From positions 41,573,749 to 41,637,748 of the forward strand of contig CM070590.1 in NCBI GenBank assembly GCA_036346355.1: a stretch of 64,000 nt of DNA, written 5' to 3'. Each line of letters opens with the position of its first letter. Position 1 is the stretch's first letter. Source of the DNA: Rhipidocladum racemiflorum. Lineage: Eukaryota > Streptophyta > Magnoliopsida > Poales > Poaceae. Under the pieces are notes generated by a model, which worked only from the letters and a program-made list of their open reading frames with translations, made no database searches and was not told the origin of the DNA. Of this stretch, positions 60,207-64,000 are shown piece by piece. The position numbers were made by a program, and so were the translations under genes.

Positions 60207-63200
60207 TGACGACAGCTCCTGCTCTTCCTCAGCCTTCTATGTGGGCACCACCTCCAGCTTACTGGCATCTTCAGCCGTCAGCTCCTCCCTTGATGGCTGC
60301 ACCACCTCCAGTCCCAGTGCCACCTCAGCAGGGTGTTGGGGCTCCCGCTGCCCCAGCACCACCAGGAGTTTACGCCCTGCCAACCGCTGAGTCGACTGGA
60401 CGTCCAGATGTGGTCACAGGTACTTTACTTGTGGATTCAGCTGATGCTTTTGTTCTCTTTGATTCAGGAGCGACCTATTCTTTTTTGTCGATTGAGTTCG
60501 CTAGAAGGGCTAAGTTGGGAATGCAGTGTATTGCTAAGTCTGTGGTGGTTACCTCTTCGGGTGGGCTTATTTCGAGTTCGATGGTATGCCCGGGTTGTGT
60601 TATAACCATTGATGATGAGGACTTTTGTGCGAACCTGATGGTTATTCAGTTGACTCCGTTTGATGTCATCTTGGGTATGGATTGGCTACATCATTATCAT
60701 GCCAGAATATGTTGCTACTGGAAGACAGTCACTTTGCAGGCTCCCTCGGGAGTGGAATTGGTCTTCCAGGGTGATGTTCCCTCAAGTTCTCTCTTTGTAC
60801 TGACTAGTTTGTTTCCTGGGCGTCGTGTGTGGAAGTCGGGAGTACTTTGGACACTCTTAGAAAAGCCAAGTACTGTGATAGTTATTGAGGAGATCCCTGT
60901 GGTGAGGGAATTCATTGATGTCTTTCTGGATGAGTTGCCCGGTTTGCCACCCAAGCGGGAGGTGGAGTTTCGAATTGATCTTGTTCCGGGTACCCAGCCC
61001 ATCTCTTTATCTCCCTACCGTTTGGCTCGACCTTTCCAAGAAGAGTTGAAGAAACAATTAGATGATCTGTTGTCCAAGGGGTTGATTCAGCGAAGTGTGT
61101 CACCTTGGGGAGCGCCTGTCCTTTTTGTTGCTAAGAAGGATGGTGGTTGGCGCATGTGCATTGATTATCGTGCTCTTAACTTGGTGACCATCAAGAATAA
61201 GTACCCTCTACCTCGCATTGAAGACTTGTTTGATCAATTAAAGGGAGCAAGGGTATTCTCTAAGATTGATCTTGAATCGGGGTATAATCAAATTCGTGTA
61301 AGGGAGCAAGATGTTGAGAAGACCGCTTTCTCCATGAGGTATGGGCATTATGAATTTAAGGTTATGTCTTTTGGACTAACCAATGCCCCTGCTGTTTTCA
61401 TGGAGATGATGAACAGGTTGCTCCATGAGTATCTTGATGATTTTGTGGTAGTGTTCATCGATGATATACTCATCTATTCTAAGTCAGAGGAGGAGCATGC
61501 TCATCATTTGAAACTTGTACTCCGTACGTTGAGGGAGAACCGACTCTTTGCCAAGCTAAAGAAGTGTGAGTTCTGGATTTCAGAAGTGGGTTTCCTTGGT
61601 CATATCATCAACCAGGAAGGCATTTCTGTTGATCCCAGGAAGATCTCTACAGTTGTGGACTGGGTGAGACCTTCAAATGTCAAGGAAGTGCGTAGTTTTC
61701 TTGGGTTGGCTGGTTACTACCGTCGTTTCGTTCAGGACTTTTCAATCATTGCTAAGCCACTATCTCAATTGACTCAGAAGGGGGTCAAATTTCAGTGGAC
61801 CGCTGATTGTGAGTGCAGTTTTCTCTCCTTGAAGGAGAAGTTGGTGACTGCTCTTGTTCTCACCCTCCCTGAGCTAGGGGAACGCTTCACTGTTTATTCT
61901 GATGCTTCTCTTGTGGGTCTTGGCTGTGTGCTCATGCAAGGTGGCAAGGTCATTGCTTATGCATCGAGGCAATTGAAAAAGCATGAGCAGAACTACCCAA
62001 CTCATGATCTTGAGCTGGCTGCAGTGGTCTTCGCCTTGAAGATTTGGCGGCATTACTTGTATGGAGAGTCTTGTGACATCTTCACGGATCACAAAAGCCT
62101 TAAGTACATCTTCACTCAGAAAGATTTAAATTTAAGGCAAAGAAGGTGGTTGGAGTTGATCAAAGATTATGACATTACCATCCAGTATCATCCGGGCAAG
62201 GCAAATGTAGTGGCGGATGCTCTCAGTCGCAAAGCATCGCCTCCTGCTCTTGATAGTCTCATTGCCGACTTTGAGCATATGGGAATTTCGTATTGCTTTG
62301 CGGGCACGATGCGAGCTGAAACTCAATTAATCTTGGAATCCGCCATTCCAAAGCGTGTGCATGAAGCACAACAGCATGATCGCTTGCTTCAGCAAGTGAA
62401 GAAGCGCATTGCTGATGGCAAGTCTGGGGATTTCAGCTTAGATGTTGGTGGTGCATTGCGGTTTAAGGGCCGCCTTTGTGTACCCCAAAAGTCTCAATTC
62501 AAGGATGACATCCTAATGGAAGCTCATCGTACCCCGTATACAGTTCACCCTGGTGAGACTAAAATGTACCGGGATCTGAAAAAGAATTTCTGGTGGAAAA
62601 GAATGAGAGTTGATATTGCTCAGTATGTAGCAGCTTGTGGGATTTGTCAGAAGGTGAAGGCTGAACATAAGCGACCCGCTGGTTTGCTCCAACCTTTGGA
62701 GGTCCCTGTTTGGCCCTGGGATGATATATCCATGGATTTTGTGGTTGGCCTACCTCGTACTCAACGAGGGAAGGATGCTATCTGGGTTATTGTGGACCGT
62801 TTCAGCAAGTCTGCTCACTTTATTCCCATTCGCACAACAAACTCAGCAAGCGATTTGGCTCCTATTTATATGCGGGAAATAGTGAGACTTCATGGTGTGC
62901 CCAAGACAATCATTTCTGATCGTGATGCTAAGTTCGTATCCAAGTTTTGGGAGAGTTTACAGCGTGCTTTGGGCACTCAACTTCGCCTTAGCACCGCTTT
63001 CCATCCGCAAACAGATGGGAAATCTGAGCGTACCATTCAGACTTTGGAGGATATGCTTAGATCTTGTGTTTTGGCATGGAAGGGAAGTTGGGAAGATCAT
63101 TTGGCTCTTGCTGAATTTGCTTATAACAATAGCTTCCATGCAAGCATTCGAGCGGCTCCATATGAGGTACTCTATGGGCGTAAGTGCCGCTCACCCCTAT

Positions 63201-63373
63201 GCTGGGATGCAGTAGGGGAAAGGTCAATTCTTTGTCTAGATTGGGTTCAACAAACTGCCGATCGAGTGGCAGAGGTGAAGCAAAATCTTCTTGCAGCTCA
63301 AAGTAGGCAGAAAAGTTATGCTGATGTGAGGAGGCGAGATCTGGAGTTTGAGGTGGGGACAGCGTGCTGTTGA
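59909..63373 (+). CDS. pol: Element G nucleocapsid knuckles and pol (to integrase)
   Basis: The frame is open from a TAA at 59906-59908. Order: knuckles CFKCGAGHRAAEC and CHHCGRSGHMGHVC (60020-60118); protease FDSGATYSF (about 60461); RT KDGGWRMCIDYRALN and FIDDIL (about 61455-61470); RNase H YSDASLVGLGCVL and FTDHKSLKYIF; integrase zinc finger HPGETKMYRDL...CGICQK (62545-62655) and core with D (MDFVVGLP), D (ISDRDAKF), E (GKSERTIQ). All catalytic residues are present. The frame ends early at 63373 because one base is missing in GAGGTGGGGACAGC (C has GAGGTGGGTGATAGC). There is no own start codon; expression would need the -1 shift from gag. Confidence 0.93.
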   Translation, partial: EVQGGQGSSSGAKAKLPRSFALSSQRVASRPAPGQGLMCFKCGAGHRAAECSLVGECHHCGRSGHMGHVCRSNPNSIIKWEPATSPPTQTASSRGSVQLMTTAPALPQPSMWAPPPAYWHLQPSAPPLMAAPPPVPVPPQQGVGAPAAPAPPGVYALPTAESTGRPDVVTGTLLVDSADAFVLFDSGATYSFLSIEFARRAKLGMQCIAKSVVVTSSGGLISSSMVCPGCVITIDDEDFCANLMVIQLTPFDVILGMDWLHHYHARICCYWKTVTLQAPSGVELVFQGDVPSSSLFVLTSLFPGRRVWKSGVLWTLLEKPSTVIVIEEIPVVREFIDVFLDELPGLPPKREVEFRIDLVPGTQPISLSPYRLARPFQEELKKQLDDLLSKGLIQRSVSPWGAPVLFVAKKDGGWRMCIDYRALNLVTIKNKYPLPRIEDLFDQLKGARVFSKIDLESGYNQIRVREQDVEKTAFSMRYGHYEFKVMSFGLTNAPAVFMEMMNRLLHEYLDDFVVVFIDDILIYSKSEEEHAHHLKLVLRTLRENRLFAKLKKCEFWISEVGFLGHIINQEGISVDPRKISTVVDWVRPSNVKEVRSFLGLAGYYRRFVQDFSIIAKPLSQLTQKGVKFQWTADCECSFLSLKEKLVTALVLTLPELGERFTVYSDASLVGLGCVLMQGGKVIAYASRQLKKHEQNYPTHDLELAAVVFALKIWRHYLYGESCDIFTDHKSLKYIFTQKDLNLRQRRWLELIKDYDITIQYHPGKANVVADALSRKASPPALDSLIADFEHMGISYCFAGTMRAETQLILESAIPKRVHEAQQHDRLLQQVKKRIADGKSGDFSLDVGGALRFKGRLCVPQKSQFKDDILMEAHRTPYTVHPGETKMYRDLKKNFWWKRMRVDIAQYVAACGICQKVKAEHKRPAGLLQPLEVPVWPWDDISMDFVVGLPRTQRGKDAIWVIVDRFSKSAHFIPIRTTNSASDLAPIYMREIVRLHGVPKTIISDRDAKFVSKFWESLQRALGTQLRLSTAFHPQTDGKSERTIQTLEDMLRSCVLAWKGSWEDHLALAEFAYNNSFHASIRAAPYEVLYGRKCRSPLCWDAVGERSILCLDWVQQTADRVAEVKQNLLAAQSRQKSYADVRRRDLEFEVGTACC

Positions 63374-63879
63374 GGGTGTCTCCCACTAAGGGTGTGGTTC
63401 GATTTGGTCCAAAAGGGAAGCTTAGCCCAAGGTTTGTTGGGCCATTCCCTATCATTGCCCGAGTTGGGAAGGTGGCCTATCGTCTGGAACTTCCCACCTC
63501 AATGCAAGGAGTGCATAATGTCTTCTATGTCTCTATGTTGAGGAAGTACCTTCATGACCCGGATTTGGTTGTGCCACTTGAGCCATTGGTTATTGATCAT
63601 GATCTCACCTTTGAGTCTCGACCGATCCAAATTCTGGGAGAATCAGAGCGGGTATTGAAAAACAATACACTGAAGTTTGTCAAAGTCTTGTGGTCACATC
63701 AATCTGAACGGGAAGCAACTTGGGAACTGGAGTCTCACATGCGTGAGAAGTATCCATATTTATTCCTAACAGGTATAAGGTGTTATTTAACTTATGCAAT
63801 CTCTCCTTTTCGATTAGTCATTGTTCGAGGAATTCGGGGTCGAATTCCATTTAGTGGGGGAGAATGTAATATTGCTTAA
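63358..63879 (+). pseudogene. pol: Element G pol C-terminus: GPY/F module and chromodomain
   Basis: In the frame restored after the one-base loss it reads LLRVSPTKGVVRFGPKGKL, FVGPFPIIARV, and a chromodomain (KFVKVLWSHQSEREATWE, about 63670-63755). The frame then passes through the polypurine tract and stops at TAA 63877-63879 inside the 3' LTR, as in C. An aromatic-poor chromodomain of this type is normal in the Tekay clade. Confidence 0.9.
63853..63864 (+). other. Polypurine tract of element G
   Basis: AGTGGGGGAGAA directly precedes the TG of the 3' LTR and lies within the pol reading frame. Confidence 0.88.
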
Positions 63880-64000
63880 ATTCTATTCCCGGAACTTGGC
63901 ACTTTCTTATCTGGGATTGTGGAGGGTCAGTCTGGTGTTAGCAGAGCTATCAACTTCATCTGTGTGGGGGAGATTTTGGAGCACTCATCCCACTTTTTAC
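63865..64000 (+). repeat. Element G 3' LTR, first 136 bp
   Basis: It is identical by eye to 56044-56179, which indicates recent insertion. It is cut by the window end; the right target duplication (expected ACAAA) and the remainder of H's LTR should follow. Confidence 0.93.

Larger units (their letters stand above)
56044..64000 (+). mobile_element. Element G: Ty3/gypsy chromovirus (Tekay/Del-like), plus orientation
   Basis: It comprises the 5' LTR 56044-58632, PBS, gag, pol with chromodomain, PPT, and the first 136 bp of the 3' LTR. It inserted in H's LTR; the left target copy would be ACAAA (56039-56043). The coding region is disturbed only by the gag/knuckle frame change shared with C and a 1-base loss at about 63357. 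Its LTR is the most diverged of the set yet keeps the leader splice signals and the dyad cluster. Confidence 0.93.

Noticed and set aside
58974..63879. Centromeric CRM-type chromovirus
   Set aside because: The C-terminus has a conventional chromodomain of Tekay/Del type (VKVLWSHQSEREATWE) rather than the CR motif of CRM elements, and LTRs exceed 2 kb.
1..64000. tRNA, rRNA, CRISPR or host protein-coding gene
   Set aside because: TGGTATCAGAGC matches are primer-binding sites only; regular repeats are palindromic LTR arrays; no non-transposon protein family was recognised.

Overview
The window reads as a flowering-plant chromosome stretch, probably a grass or other monocot (low confidence on the lineage), built almost wholly from nested transposable elements. 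No host gene, tRNA, rRNA or CRISPR array is visible. Nearly all coding capacity belongs to Ty3/gypsy chromoviruses of Tekay/Del type (gag, two zinc knuckles, protease, RT, RNase H, integrase, C-terminal chromodomain). The rest is an old CACTA transposon carrying a Ulp1-like protease gene, plus two copies of an unrelated LTR.

The nesting can be resolved to the base from LTR ends (TG...CA), 5-bp target-site duplications (TSDs), primer-binding sites and polypurine tracts. The oldest host is the CACTA element (1176-2523 and 47506 to about 49400). Element A (minus, 2524-47505, TSD TTAAC) sits in the CACTA Ulp1 exon. Element B (plus, 7598-44231, TSD CACTA/CATTA) sits in A's interior. Element C (minus, 9758-19900, TSD TGTTT) sits in B's left LTR and element D (minus, 25509-43260, TSD AAATG) in B's right LTR. 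Element E (minus, 29995-38873, TSD CTTAT) sits in D's interior. To the right, truncated element H (minus, about 49951-56043) carries a solo LTR F (52011-53897, TSD CTTCT), and its LTR is invaded by a nearly complete element G (plus, 56044 to beyond the window). The left edge (1-912) is an inverted copy of LTR F.

C and G are autonomous in design but each has a few lesions. E is a chimera whose capsid region is replaced by interior sequence of the non-autonomous type. A, B, D and H share an interior of about 4.1-4.3 kb without gag or pol, so they probably depend on proteins from relatives such as C, E or G.

The most unusual observation is inside the roughly 2.0-2.6 kb LTRs. Every family carries the same split-leader layout: a GC-rich first exon with a GT donor, a 57- or 58-nt middle exon, a strong GC donor (AG|GCAAGT), and a T-rich acceptor (TTTAG|GTAC). 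The reading frame across the three segments is open in several families and encodes an arginine-rich polypeptide. Intron 2 also holds a conserved cluster of dyad symmetries. A -1 frame change next to a run of six G between capsid and zinc knuckle is shared by C and G.
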